Origin: Buddleja alternifolia | Taxonomy: Eukaryota > Streptophyta > Magnoliopsida > Lamiales > Scrophulariaceae | DNA length: 64,000 nucleotides | Direction: 5' to 3' | Assembly: GCA_019426215.1 (NCBI GenBank) | Contig: CM033394.1 | Span: 13,784,195-13,848,194 of the forward strand | Shown: positions 10,987 through 22,261 of the stretch, one piece after another | Layout of the letters: the number at the start of each line of letters is the position of its first letter | How positions within the stretch are numbered: the stretch's first letter is position 1 | Translations under genes and position numbers: made by a program | The notes under the pieces: generated by a model | What the model was told of the DNA's origin: nothing | Databases searched by the model: none | Seen by the model: the letters and a program-made list of their open reading frames with translations, nothing else

Positions 10987-11946
10987 ATGGCTAGAAATTT
11001 TCCAGATATGACCCTTCCGGAGAATCAATTATGGCTGCAAAGCGTCATTCAATTCGCAAAGGATAGCAATTTTCCTGATATGACACTACCGGAGAATCAA
11101 TTATGGCTGCAAAACGTCATTGAAGCGTGTTATGCACAAGGGTTCTTTCCACAATATTACCAAGAAAGAATTCCTACTTCGGAGGAACAACTTGATAACA
11201 CCATTGGAGAGCTCCACTATATGATGAAGGACGCACGGCGGGAAATGAAGGAGATGAATCATCAACTCAAGCAACTAACGAGCGACATATCTGAGAAAGT
11301 ACCATGGGCATTGCTTGGTACCACTGAGATAGATCAAAAGGAGGAATTCAACACCGTGATGTTGAATGAAATGAAGTTGGAAAATTCGAAAGCAGATTCC
11401 TCCAACGATGAGTATTCGACTACTATCCTTTCTGAGGGTGTTGACATTTCTTTACTTTCTTCCGTAGCCACAGGTAAATCGGTATTTGATATCGATGATG
11501 GTAAGTTGTCAATGAATATAGAAGATGATATGGTTAATATCGATAACTATGAGGTTTTTGAGCATCCACTTGACTTTGATTTGAATTTTCACGCTGATGC
11601 TTTTGATCCTTTTAGTGTTGAGCACTTTCAGGAAAAACGAACCAATCATCTTCTACATCCCTACATCGTGGATTTCATCTATGTGAAAGTGATGGGTGAA
11701 GAACGACGACACATTATCTCTAACTTGGAAGAGAGCCCACAATACCATCCTAAGCATAGGCAAAAAAAGGTAATAGAGGTATTGAGGGACCATAAAAAAA
11801 CTCGTGAGTGGATGATTGCTTGGTCTCAACCTAGGGTATTTATCACACACGATGGACCAATCCTCAATACCAATATCCAAAGATTGAATCGATACCCGAG
11901 AGTGGAGTGGAGAACAAACAAAGCATTCATACGTCATCCTCCTTGA
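10987..11946 (+). CDS. Family A 319-codon ORF of unknown function (unit 1)
   Basis: The only sizeable open frame in the element starts 112 bases after the PBS. Its first 45 codons hold an internal duplication: NFPDMTLPENQLWLQ occurs twice. A charged helical stretch follows (MMKDARREMKEMNHQLKQL, about residues 79-97), probably coiled coil. The middle is acidic and the C-terminus ends RTNKAFIRHPP. No zinc knuckle, DTG protease, YVDD-like RT or D-D-E integrase motif is visible. The C-terminal half resembles the family B frame (HPVDSDL, DAFDPFSVE-like, EWMIAWS, NKAFIRKPP). The stop is followed within about 10 bases by a conserved hairpin block that, from memory, follows pol in Athila-like elements. 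It could therefore be a fused gag-N/pol-C remnant. Intact here, broken in unit 2. Confidence 0.7.
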   Translation: MARNFPDMTLPENQLWLQSVIQFAKDSNFPDMTLPENQLWLQNVIEACYAQGFFPQYYQERIPTSEEQLDNTIGELHYMMKDARREMKEMNHQLKQLTSDISEKVPWALLGTTEIDQKEEFNTVMLNEMKLENSKADSSNDEYSTTILSEGVDISLLSSVATGKSVFDIDDGKLSMNIEDDMVNIDNYEVFEHPLDFDLNFHADAFDPFSVEHFQEKRTNHLLHPYIVDFIYVKVMGEERRHIISNLEESPQYHPKHRQKKVIEVLRDHKKTREWMIAWSQPRVFITHDGPILNTNIQRLNRYPRVEWRTNKAFIRHPP

Positions 11947-11957
11947 GCCGACCCGAT

Positions 11958-12008
11958 AAAGTCAAGCTAGTGACTTTAAAACAAGCGCTTCTTGGGAGGC
12001 AACCCAAG
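11958..12008 (+). ncRNA. Twin conserved stem-loops after the ORF (family A unit 1)
   Basis: Two adjacent perfect hairpins: AAAGTCA-AGCTAG-TGACTTT (11958-11977) and CTTGGG-AGGCAA-CCCAAG (11991-12008). Both recur with identical arms and loops in unit 2 (17178-17228) and in family B (24670-24719). A structural role in the element RNA is inferred. Confidence 0.65.
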
Positions 12009-12287
12009 TTTGTAAGTTTTCTTTTCTTTTTGCTTTTGTTTTTGTTTTGTTTACTTTGTTTCTTTATGTTGTGTTCTAGCATGCACTTTTAGCATGTATG
12101 CTTTCATATGCTTGATGGTTTGTTTGATAAGTATGTTGAGCATGTTATAGTAGCAATTCCCCGTTGTTTTGAGAGGCCTATTTTGATGAGATGAGTTTGA
12201 TTTGGAACATATTTGTGATGAAGGATTGTTTTTCAACAATCCTTGATTGTAAGTACTCTTATACCTTTTGCATGCGTTTATGTGAGA

Positions 12288-12323
12288 CAACATTGGGGAC
12301 AATGTTGAGTTTAAGTTTGGGGG
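12288..12323 (+). ncRNA. GNRA-like tetraloop hairpin followed by a PPT-like tract (unit 1)
   Basis: CAACATTG-GGGA-CAATGTTG is a perfect 8-bp stem with a GNRA-class loop (12288-12307). Just after it TTTAAGTTTGGGGGT repeats the core of the polypurine tract that normally borders the 3' LTR. Unit 2 and family B have the same arrangement. Confidence 0.65.
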
Positions 12324-13639
12324 TATATGTGGGTAGTACTTTGTGGTTTTAATACATTCATATGATTGATCACCATGTGTTTGCTATTTTTTTCATGTCA
12401 TGTGTACCTCGTTTAGCTCAAGTTTGGGGCAATTTGTATGCTATCATGTTTATATGTGTTTATGTTGAGAAAATCAAGCATGGTTTTTTTCTTTTTTTTG
12501 GCCTTCCAATTTATGCATTTAAATTGATTAACTTTAAAAAATGGCATGATTTTTTGAAATAATTTGAATTTAAATGAACATATATATCTTTGAAATTGCT
12601 CATGGAGACCCTAGACTAGGATTGATTTCTTAGATGATTCACATTACACATAAATCGAGAGTAGAGGAGTTGAGAGGATAACCATCTTGAGACACTTAAG
12701 GAATTTTTCCCGGAAATATTAACTTAGATTTTTCATAAGGGTATAAGTTGAGTAGTAATTTTTTATGCTAAACAATGAATTAAAAAGGTTGAATTTTGGT
12801 ATGACCAAAAGTGGTCAGGCTAATATGTACTGGAGGTGAAAAGTTTCATGCCTACATACTGTACTATTGTGCTAATTTGAGCTTTGCACAAGCCAAAAAT
12901 GAGTGAATTGTTTAAAACATCTAGTTTTATTTCGTGGCCTTTGACACTCGAGTGATTAAATCCTTAGGAGTGTCTTTACACTTAATGCCCCAAAACTATC
13001 TAGTTTGGGAGTCATTGATCTAAAACTTGTTATATGGGTGCCATAGAAAGCCTAATGGAATAAAACATGGCACATGATCTAGCCTTAATGAAGTTAATTG
13101 GAAAGTTTCATATGAATTGAAAGTTTGAATGTTTGAGATAATGAAATTTAAATGGCTATGAGATTTTCTATGAGTCTTATGCTTTGTGTTTGATCGTAAA
13201 GTTGATAGATATGGGATTAATGTCCAAAATTTGGTAAGGATGCCTCTCAACTATAATACCTTAGATTTATTTTCACTACACCCTATGGAGTCTTTTCCAG
13301 TATTGGTGTCACATGAGCAAAAGTAGTTGATATGTATATATATTTGTGAGCTTTAAAAGGATGATTTTGTGCCATTTATTCTTATTAATTATGTTGAGAT
13401 GTATTCATTTGGTTGGGATTGAAAGTTTGTTAGATTTTGTGGGTATATCGTCTGCAAACCCTCACGAGGCTATAACTCGTCCTTTGAGGTAACTCAAAGG
13501 TTTAAACACTTGTTGCACATGCTAAGTGCAATCGTTTACTCCACGAAAGTGAGTTCGTTAGTTGTTTTTGTTTTCTCCTTTTGGTTGATGATATTTTTCG
13601 TACCCCAGACCTTTTATTGCTCGAGGTCGAGCAATCGAT
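12324..13639 (+). other. Long conserved non-coding region of family A, unit 1
   Basis: No open frame of note. The sequence is shared almost unchanged with 17529-18857 and, more distantly, with family B (24984-25914 and 27493-27823). The best-conserved stretches include GTGGCCTTTGACACTCG, CTATCTAGTTTGGGAGTCATT and TCTGCAAACCCTCACGAG. Conservation between two families without coding suggests RNA function or shared origin from an autonomous parent. Confidence 0.6.
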
Positions 13640-13653
13640 AAGTTTGGGGGAGT
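13640..13653 (+). promoter_or_regulatory. Polypurine tract of family A unit 1
   Basis: AAGTTTGGGGGAGT lies directly before LTR 2; the plus-strand primer position for an LTR element. Confidence 0.7.
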
Positions 13654-16071
13654 TGATAGGAGTCGTTTTTACGTGTTTTTAAGCCCCTTTCCGTTTATGT
13701 TTTAGGTTCATTTATCGTTTGATTCTTTCCACATGTGCATTTAATTAGTGCATTAAGTGATTTCAGACCTTAAATGGATACAATCGAAGAACGGGCTGAA
13801 AAACGACGTATAAAACAAGTTTAGGCCAAGGTGCTTCACACCTCCACGACCAAACAAGCAAGAAATAAGTTGGAGTTAGCCAAGATCATGTTTTAGTACC
13901 ATTTCCGCACACCTGGGCGCCAAATCAGAAACAATCTCCGCGTTGGAACGCCATTTTGATACATTTAGAGACCGAATTGGATGAAGTGTCCTTCTACAAA
14001 GTTTTAGAGCTATGTCGTATATTTACATGGGGACTTGAATCATCCAATTCGGAGGTCTGTGGAGAAGTGTATGAATAAAACACTATCCCTGCGCTGGAAA
14101 ACACGAAAGTGGTAGCTCCCATTCTTAGTAGGTGGAAAACAAGAGAATGGTAGTTCACATTCTTGGTAGGAGGAAAGTAAGAGAATGGTAGGTGGAAAAC
14201 AAGAGAATGGTAGTTTACATTCTTGGTAGATGGAAAGCAAGAGAATGGTAAGTGGAAAGAAAAGAGAATGGAAACACATGTTCTTGGTTGGTGAATTTTT
14301 TTGGCTATAAAAGGAAGATTGGAGGCCATCCTACAAACACACTTGAAAACACATTTCCCATTGGCGGAGCCTAAACACATCCTATCATCATCTTCATCAT
14401 CCTTTGATTAGTTATGAAGATTATCAAGAACCTTTGATGGTGAAGAAATCAAGAAGCATGGAAGAGATGAAGATCGAAGTTCAACCATCAAAAATACGAG
14501 GGAGTTTCTTAGATTTAGATTTGTTTTTGTCTATGAATATGAATCTTAATTTAAGTTCCTATCTTTTATCTTTTATGATGAAATAGATTCTTCGAACTAA
14601 GGCCATGTTGAGGCTTAATTATGATAATTGAGATATAAATTGTGTTTTTCATATTAATTCAATTGTTGCTTTGTATCTTGATCTTGTTTGAATGCATCAT
14701 ATGCTTAGCTACCATATGCATGATTTATTGCTTAAATTATTCGTTAGAGAGAAGGTAATTTAAGGTGCAAAGATGATCATCACATAATCCGTAAAAAATA
14801 GAGAATTGCCCTTAGAGATAGGTAGAGATTCCAGGGTGCAGTTAGCCGGATTAATCCGGAGAAATTCTAGAACTTGAATGCATGATTGTTGGTTAGATTC
14901 TCAGATAGACATATCTAGAGAACCATCAATTAATCATAGGATTATTACAGCCGAGACATCGGGTAGTAATTATTTAAGGTTTTTTCCACCAAAGCAACAT
15001 TAGTCTAATAATATGAGAACATGTTTATAATGAAAATTGATTAATTTATGCCAACACATGTGTCTTAGTTGCTCTCTTCCATAGCTATCTTGATTTCGAC
15101 ATCTTATTTCTTATGTCATGACCCAAACCTCATTTTTCATTAAATCATACATTAGTATAAATACATGCATTTTGGTAGAATAATGATTTTTGTAGATAAG
15201 TTATCTAATTATGTATAGGTAAGATATTTTTTTTCATAAGAGCTTAGGTGTCATCTTGGAAGTGGTACACCTTTCAACCTTGACAAATAAAGTGGCTAAA
15301 CCAATTACCCCAATTCTTAAGGACCAAAGTGTAAATAAACTTGATTTTTTATGTCTTAAATCAGCCAAGGATACTTCTAGAGGCTTAGGGGTCGAATTAG
15401 AGAAGAAAGAAAGGTGAAAATCACTTCAAAACTCTTTCTTCTCCTTCAAAACAGAGTTTGTCTGGCAGTTTCTGTGCAACCACGATTTTGGCTATCAAAA
15501 CAGGTCCAAATCCGGATATTTTTAGATCAAAATCTTCCTAAGACATCAAGGAATACTTATATGGAAGCCAAATTTTCATAGATATTACCGAAAATTTCAG
15601 AATCCCTCAAACAGTGGCGCTTCAGTCCTAGAACCGAAATTCTGTCCTCTGTTTTGGAGTTGTGTCATTTTTGTGTTCTTCTTAGACATTCACTAAGGTA
15701 GAGTCATGTGTGAGGGTGGTGAAACTAGTAGTGTTGATATGTTCGTTTGTATATGTTGGTTAAATGGATAACATATAAATATGTACTATGCTATCTTTGG
15801 GTTTCATGTTATGGTGATACATTTTATTAACATATAAATGTATGCTATGATCATCCATGGGTTTGTTTTGTGTAAGGGTGTTACATCTTATATCTTACTT
15901 CCATAATATTTTAGTTAATTCTTGTTTTAGTTTAAGTTCTTCAATTGCTTTAAAATCATAAACTAAAATACAAGTCCTTGAGGTTCGACAACCTGGACTT
16001 TATTGTCCACTTTATTACTACACACGACCAGTCCACTTGCTGTTTAATACACGTAAGGATTTTTCGTGTCA
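13654..16071 (+). repeat. Family A LTR 2 (middle), split by a solo LTR
   Basis: Same ends as LTR 1. After removing the 777 bases of the inserted solo LTR and its TSD it is about 1641 bp, matching LTRs 1 and 3. It acts formally as 3' LTR of unit 1 and 5' LTR of unit 2. Confidence 0.88.
15114..15885 (+). mobile_element. Solo LTR, probably Ty3/gypsy chromovirus type
   Basis: A 772-bp block begins TGTCATGACCCAAACC and ends GGGTGTTACA, with exact TSD TCTTA at 15109-15113 and 15886-15890. It is absent from the same place in LTRs 1 and 3. The start resembles the TGTCACGACCC start common in plant Tekay/Del-type LTRs (recalled, not searched). No internal region is present. Confidence 0.8.
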
Positions 16072-16077
16072 AGTTTT

Positions 16078-16095
16078 TGGCGCCGTTGCCGGGGA
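16078..16095 (+). promoter_or_regulatory. Primer-binding site, family A unit 2
   Basis: Identical 18-base tRNA-Asp PBS to unit 1, after the end of LTR 2. Confidence 0.85.
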
Positions 16096-16207
16096 CTTGT
16101 TTAATTTTAGTTTTTGATTTTATTGCAAGTTTTAAGTATTTATTTTATTTTTATTAAATTTTTTTATTATTATTATTTTTATTTTTTTCTTACACTCTTA
16201 GCTCGCA

Positions 16208-17166
16208 ATGGCTAGAAATTTTCCAGATATGACCCTTCCGGAGAATCAATTATGGCTGCAAAGCGTCATTCAATTCGCAAAGGATAGCAATTTTCCTGAT
16301 ATGACACTACCGGGGAATCAATTATGGCTGCAAAACGTCATTGAAGCGTGTTATGCATAAGGGTTCTTTCCACAACATTACCAAGAAAGAATTCCTACTC
16401 CGGAGGAACAACTTGATAACACCATTGGAGAGCTCCACTTTATGATGAAGGACGCACGGCGGGAAATGAAGGAGATGAATCATCAACTCATGCAACTAAC
16501 GAGCGACATATCTGAGAAAGTACCATGGTCATTGCTTGGTACCACTGAGATAGATCAAAAGGAGGAATTCAACACCGTGATGTTAAATGAAATGAAGTTG
16601 GAAAATTCGAAAGCAGATTCCTCCAACGATGAGTATTCGACTGCTATCCTTTCTGAGAGTGTTGACATTTCTTTACTTTCTTCCCTAGCCACAGGTAAAT
16701 CGGTATTTGATACGATGATGGTAAGTTGTCAATGAATATAGAAGATGATATGGTTAATATCGATAACTATGAGGTTTTTGAGCATCCACTTGACTTTGAT
16801 TTGAATTTTCACGCTGATGCTTTTGATCCTTTTAGTGTTGAGCACTTTCAGGAAAAACGAACCAATCATCTTCTACATCCCTACATCGTGGATTTCATCT
16901 ATGTGAAAGTGATGGGTGAAGAACGACGACACATTATCTCTAACTTGGAAGAGAGCCCACAATACCATCCTAAGCATAGGCAAGAAAAGGTAATTGAGGT
17001 ATTGAGGGACCATAAAAAAACTCGTGAGTGGATGATTGCTTGGTCTCAACCTAGGTTATTTATCACACACGATGGACCAATCCTCAATACCAATATCCAA
17101 AGATTGAATCGATACCCGAGAGTGGAGTGGAGAACAAACAAAGCATTCATACGTCATCCGCCTTGA
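16208..17166 (+). pseudogene. Family A ORF, unit 2 (broken)
   Basis: Near-identical to the 319-codon ORF of unit 1. A TAA at codon 51 (16358-16360) replaces CAA, and one base is lost near 16712 (GATACGATG instead of GATATCGATG), which shifts the frame. Downstream of the shift the sequence stays almost identical and ends RTNKAFIRHPP. Two lesions in a copy otherwise so close to unit 1 suggest recent inactivation. Confidence 0.8.
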
Positions 17167-17177
17167 GCCGACCCGAT

Positions 17178-17228
17178 AAAGTCAAGCTAGTGACTTTAAA
17201 ACAAGCGCTTCTTGGGAGGCAACCCAAG
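17178..17228 (+). ncRNA. Twin conserved stem-loops, family A unit 2
   Basis: Same two hairpins as 11958-12008, unchanged in arms and loops. A third hairpin with a GGGA loop follows at 17508-17527; its outermost base pair is lost (GAACATTG instead of CAACATTG). Confidence 0.65.
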
Positions 17229-17528
17229 TTTGTAAGTTTTCTTATCTTTTTGCTTTTGTTTTTGTTTTGTTTACTTTGTTTCTTTATGTTGTGTTCTAGC
17301 ATGCACTTGTAGCATGTATGCTTTCATATGCTTGATGGTTTGTTTGATAAGTATGTTGAGCATGTTATAGTAGCAATTCCCCGTTGTTTTGAGAGGCCTA
17401 TTTTGATGAGATGAGTTTGATTTGGAACATATTTGTGATGAAGGATTGTTTTTCAACAATCCTTGATTGTAAGTACTCTTATACCTTTTGCATGCGTTTA
17501 TGTGAGAGAACATTGGGGACAATGTTGG

Positions 17529-18857
17529 GTTTAAGTTTGGGGGTATATGTGGGTAGTACTTTGTGGTTTTAATACATTCATATGATTGATCACCATGTGT
17601 TTGCTATTTTTTTCATGTCATGTGTACCTCGTTTAGCTCAAGTTTGGGGGAATTTGTATGCTATCATGTTTATATGTGTTTATGTTGAGAAAATCAAGCA
17701 TTGTTTTTTTTTTTTTTGGCCTTCCAATTGATGCATTTAAATTGATTAACTTTAAAAAATGGCATGATTTTTTGAAATAATTTGAATTTAAATGAACATA
17801 TATATCTTTGAAATTGCTCATGGAGACCCTAGACTAGGATTGATTTCTTAGATGATTCACATTACACATAAATCGAGAGTAGAGGAGTTGAGAGGATAAC
17901 CATCTTGAGACACTTAAGGAATTTTTCCCGGAAATATTAACTTAGATTTTTCATAAGGGTATAAGTTGAGTAGTAATTTTTTATGCTAAACAATGAATTA
18001 AAAAGGTTGAATTTTGGTATGACCAAAAGTGGTCAGGCTAATATGTACTGGAGGTGAAAAGTTTCATGCCTACATACTGTACTATTGTGCTAATTTGAGC
18101 TTTGCACAAGCCAAAAATGAGTGAATTGTTTAAAAGACCTAGTTTTATTTCGTGGCCTTTGACACTCGAGTGATTAAATCCTTAAGAGTGTCTTTACACT
18201 TAATGCCCCAAAACTATCTAGTTTGGGAGTCATTGATCTAAAACTTGTTATATGGGTGCCATAGAAAGCCTAATGGAATAAAACATGGCACATGATCTAG
18301 CCTTAATGAAGTTAATTGGAAAGTTTCATATGAATTGAAAGTTTGAATGTTTGAGATAATGAAATTTAAATGGCTATGAGATTTTCTATGAGTCTTATGC
18401 TTTGTGTTTGATCATAAAGTTGATAGATATGGGATTAATGTCCAAAATTTGGTAAGGATGCCTCTCGACTATAATACTTTAGATTTATTTTCACTACACC
18501 CTATGGAGTCTTTTCCAGTATTGGTGTCACATGAGCAAAAGTAGTTGATATGTATATATATTTGTGAGCTGTAAAAGGATGATTTTGTGCCATTTATTCT
18601 TGTTAATTATGTTGAGATGTATTCATTTGGTTGGGATTGAAAGTTTGTTAGATTTTGTGGGTATATCGTCTGCAAACCCTCACGAGACTATAACTCGTCC
18701 TTTGAGGTAGCTCAAAGGTTTAAAGGCTTGTTGCACATGCTAAGTGCAATCGTTTACTCCACGAAAGTGAGTTCGTTAGTTGTTTTTGTTTTCTCCTTTT
18801 GGTTGATGATATTTTTCGTACCCCAGACCTTTTATTGCTCGAGGTCGAGCAATTGAT
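17529..18857 (+). other. Conserved non-coding region of family A, unit 2
   Basis: Second copy of 12324-13639 with scattered substitutions and a shorter T-run near 17702. No gene seen. Confidence 0.6.
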
Positions 18858-18871
18858 AAGTTTGGGGGAGT
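18858..18871 (+). promoter_or_regulatory. Polypurine tract of family A unit 2
   Basis: AAGTTTGGGGGAGT directly before LTR 3. Confidence 0.7.
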
Positions 18872-20513
18872 TGATAGGAGTCGTTTTTACGTGTTTTTAA
18901 GCCCCTTTCCGTTTATGTTTTAGGTTCATTTATCGTTTGATTCTTTCCACATGTGCATTTAATTCGTGCATTAAGTGATTTCAGACCTTAAATGGATACA
19001 ATCGAAGAACGGGTTGAAAAACGACGTATAAAACAATTTTAGGCCAACATGCTTCACACCTCCACGACCAAACAAGCAAGAAATAAGTTGGATTTAGCCA
19101 AGATCATGTTTTAGTACCATTTCCGCACACCTGGGCGCCAAATCAGAAACAATCTCCGCGTGGGAACGCCATTTTGATAAATTTAGAGACCGAATTGGAT
19201 GAAGTGTCCTTCAACAACGTTTTAGAGCTATGTCGTATCTTTACATGGGGACTTGAATCATCCAATTCGGAGGTCTGTGGAGAAGTGTATGAATAAAACA
19301 CTATCCCTGCGCTGGAAAACACGAAAGTGGTAGCTCCCATTCTTAGTAGGTGGAAAACAAGAGAATGGTAGTTCACATTCTTGGTAGGAGGAAAGTAAGA
19401 GAATGGTAGGTGGAAAACAAGAGAATGGTAGTTCACATTCTTGGTAGATGGAAAGCAAGAGAATGGTAAGTGGAAAGAAAAGAGAATGGAAGCACATGTT
19501 CTTGGTTGGTGAATTTTTTTGGCTATAAAAGGAAGATTGGAGGCCATCCTACAAACACACTTGAAAACACATTTCCCATTGGGGGAGCCTAAACACATCT
19601 TATCATCATCTTCATCATCCTTTGATTAGTTATGAAGATTATCAAGAACCTTTGAAGGTGAATAAATCAAGAAGCATGGAAGAGATGAAGATCGAAGTTC
19701 AACCATAAAAAATATGAGGGAGTTTTTTAGATTTAGATTTGTTTTTGTGTATGAATATGAATCTTAATTTAAGTTCCTATCTTTTATCTTTTATGATGAA
19801 ATAGATTCTTCGAACTAAGGCCATGTTGAGGCTTAATTATGATAATTGAGATATAAATTGTGTTTTTTCATATTAATTCTATTGTTGCTTTGTGTCTTGA
19901 TCTTGTTTGAATGCATCATATGCTTAGCTACCATATGCATGATTTATTGCTTAAATTATTCGTTCGAGAGAAGGTAATTTAAGGTGCAAAGATGATCATC
20001 ACATAATCCGTAAAAAATAGGGAATTGCCCCTAGAGATAGGTAGAGATTCCCGGGTGCTGTTAGCCGGATTAATCCGGGGAAATTCTAGAACTTGAATGC
20101 ATGATTGTTGGTTAGATTCTTAGATAGACATATCTAGAGAACCATCAATTAATCATAGGATTATTACAGCCGAGACATCGGGTAGTAATTATTTAAGGTT
20201 TTTTCCACCAAAGCAACATTAGTCTAATAATATGAGAATATGTTTATAATGAAAATTGATTAATTTATGCCAACACATGTGTCTTAGTTGCTCTCTTCCA
20301 TAGCTATCTTGATTTCGACATCTTGTTTCTTATATCTTACTTCCACAATATTTTAGTTAATTCTTGTTTTAGTTTAAGTTCTTCAATTGCTTTAAAATCA
20401 TAAACTAAAATACAAGTCCTTGAGGTTCGACAACCTGGACTTTATTGTCCACTTTATTACTACACACGACCAGTCCACTTGCTGTTTAATACACGTAAGG
20501 ATTTTTCGTGTCA
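18872..20513 (+). repeat. Family A LTR 3
   Basis: A 1642-bp LTR ending TTTTTCGTGTCA, followed by the TSD CCATG at 20514-20518. TATA box at 19523. Confidence 0.88.
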
Positions 20514-20518
20514 CCATG

Positions 20519-21446
20519 AAATCCGAGATGGACTCCATGCACTCAAACAAGGTTTGGACCTTTGTAGACCCACCAGATGGGATAAAATCTATAGGCTGCA
20601 AGTGGTCTTACAAGAGAAAGCTTGGAGATGATGGAGAGGTGGCGACCTATAAGGCACGCCTAGTGGCAAAAGAGTTTACTCAAAGACAAGGCATTGACTA
20701 TGAGGAAACCTTCTCACCAGTGGCAATGCTAAAATCCATAAGGATACTTCTAGCCATATCTGCACATTTCGACTATGAAATTTGGCAAATGGATGTTAAA
20801 ACTGCATTCCTCAATGGAGAGATTGAGGAGAAAATATATATGCAGCAGCAGCCAGAGGGTTTTATATTCAAAGAGAGTGAACACAAAGTGCGTAAACTCC
20901 AGAGGTCCATATATGGACTAAAACAAGCTCCCGAAGCTGGAATAAACATTTTGATAATGTCATACTAGAATATGGATATATTCAAAATGTTGATGAGCCA
21001 TGTGTGTACAAGAAGGCTAGTGGGAGGGCGGTTACTTTTCTAGTACATCATGTTGATGATATCCTATTGATCGGAAAAGATGTAGGGATGATGAAGTTAA
21101 CAAAAGTATGGTTGTCAGATCAATTCTCCATGAAGGATATGGGAGAAGCTTTCTACATACTTGGTATGAAGATATATCGAGAATGAATGAGCAGGGCGCT
21201 GGGACTCTACCAATCCTTGTACATAGATCAAGTGCTAATGAGATTAGGATGGAAGAATCCAAGAGGGGATTCTTGCCTCTGAGACATGGAATCACTCTTT
21301 CCGAGTCTATGTCCCCTAAGATTGAGGTGGAAAGAGAAAGGATGTCTCACTTACCTTTTGCATCCTCCATTGGAAGCATTATGTATGCGATGATATGTAC
21401 AAGGCATGATATAACCTATGCACTTAGCATGTGCATCCGCTATTAG
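20519..21446 (+). pseudogene. copia-1 copy 2: reverse transcriptase
   Basis: The polyprotein interrupted at 9211 continues after the TSD with MKSEMDSMHSNKVWT. Landmarks are YKARLVAK, GIDYEETFSPVAML, MDVKTAFLNGEIEE (catalytic Asp) and YGLKQA. One base is lost near 20930 relative to copy 1, causing a frameshift at the SRSWNK segment. The active site reads HVDDILLIG where copy 1 has YVDD. A TGA lies at 21184-21186 and the thumb continues as PFASSIGSIMYAMICTRH. A TAG ends this segment at 21444-21446. Confidence 0.83.
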
Positions 21447-22033
21447 GAAAATCCCGGCGAGGAACACTGGATAGCTGTTAAAATAATCCTCAAGTATCTT
21501 AAGAGAATTAAGGAGTTGTTTTTGTATACGGTGGAGGAGAAATGGATTTAGAGTGTTACATAGACTCTAGTTTCCAAACTGATATTGACAGCTCAAAATC
21601 GGTTTCTGGTTTTGTTTTTCTGCTTAAAGGGTGGAACAGTGAGTTGGAAGAGTTCTAAGCAATCAACTACTGATGATTCAACCACCGAAGCAGAATACAT
21701 TGCTGCCTCAGAGGTGGCAAAGGAAGTTGTTTAAAAAGGAACTTCAACCAAGAATTAGGTGTCGTTCCATCTATTGTTAACTATGTACCGGTGTTCTGTG
21801 ATAACAATGGGGCTATTGTGCAAGCGAAGGAGCCAAGGTCTCAGCAGAAATCCAAGCACATACAAAGGCGATACCATTTGATCAGGGAGATAATTGGGAG
21901 AAGTAACGTTCGAGTGGAGCGTGCAGACTCGGCAAATAATGTAGCAGATCCACTCACCAAACCCCTTAGTCAAAAGGTGTTTGATGCACATCTAGGGAAG
22001 ATGGGCCTCAAATACGTGGGCAATTGGCTCTAG
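21447..22033 (+). pseudogene. copia-1 copy 2: RNase H
   Basis: The RNase H domain is recognisable across shifted frames. YIDSSFQTDIDSSKSVSG stands where YTDS is expected, so the first catalytic Asp remains. TTEAEYIAASEVAKE and FCDNNGAIVQAKEP follow. The last frame 21791-22033 holds NNVADPLTKPLSQ and ends LKYVGNWL, the typical copia C-terminus. Frameshifts lie near 21520 and 21630 and a TAA near 21731. It precedes the purine tract GGCAAGTGGTATAT and the LTR at 22048. Confidence 0.83.
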
Positions 22034-22261
22034 GGCAAGTGGTATATTGATAGAGTAGATTCCCAGTGCTCCAATTTTGGGCGCCATTTTCTGTGTAATA
22101 AACTCTATGAGACAATCTATTCTTTATAAATAAATTCGATTTTATTATTGGCATTCTTTGTTCTTAATATGTTATTATATGCTTAGAACGAAATCCCTTG
22201 AATCATACAAGACTATAGGACATCGTTGGACATTGGGAATGGCGATGATTGAATATGTCTC

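Larger units (their letters stand above)
9212..20513 (+). mobile_element. Family A: three-LTR, two-internal-region Athila-like non-autonomous element
   Basis: The insertion splits the copia-1 copy 2 polyprotein between linker and RT. The 5-bp TSD CCATG is exact at 9207-9211 and 20514-20518. Structure is LTR (9212-10850), internal (10851-13653), LTR (13654-16071), internal (16072-18871), LTR (18872-20513). All LTRs begin TGATAGGAGTCG and end TTTTTCGTGTCA. The PBS matches tRNA-Asp, as is usual in Athila-type Ty3/gypsy elements. No protease, RT, RNase H or integrase motif is present in either internal region, so it would depend on a helper. A single outer TSD with three LTRs means that either one insertion was expanded by unequal exchange or a tandem unit inserted as a whole. 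Confidence 0.88.

Noticed and set aside
20414..20968. Long frame starting within family A LTR 3 and running into the copia-1 RT (chimeric protein)
   Set aside because: The frame is continuous across the insertion junction by chance; only the part after 20518 is RT, and it breaks by frameshift at about 20930.
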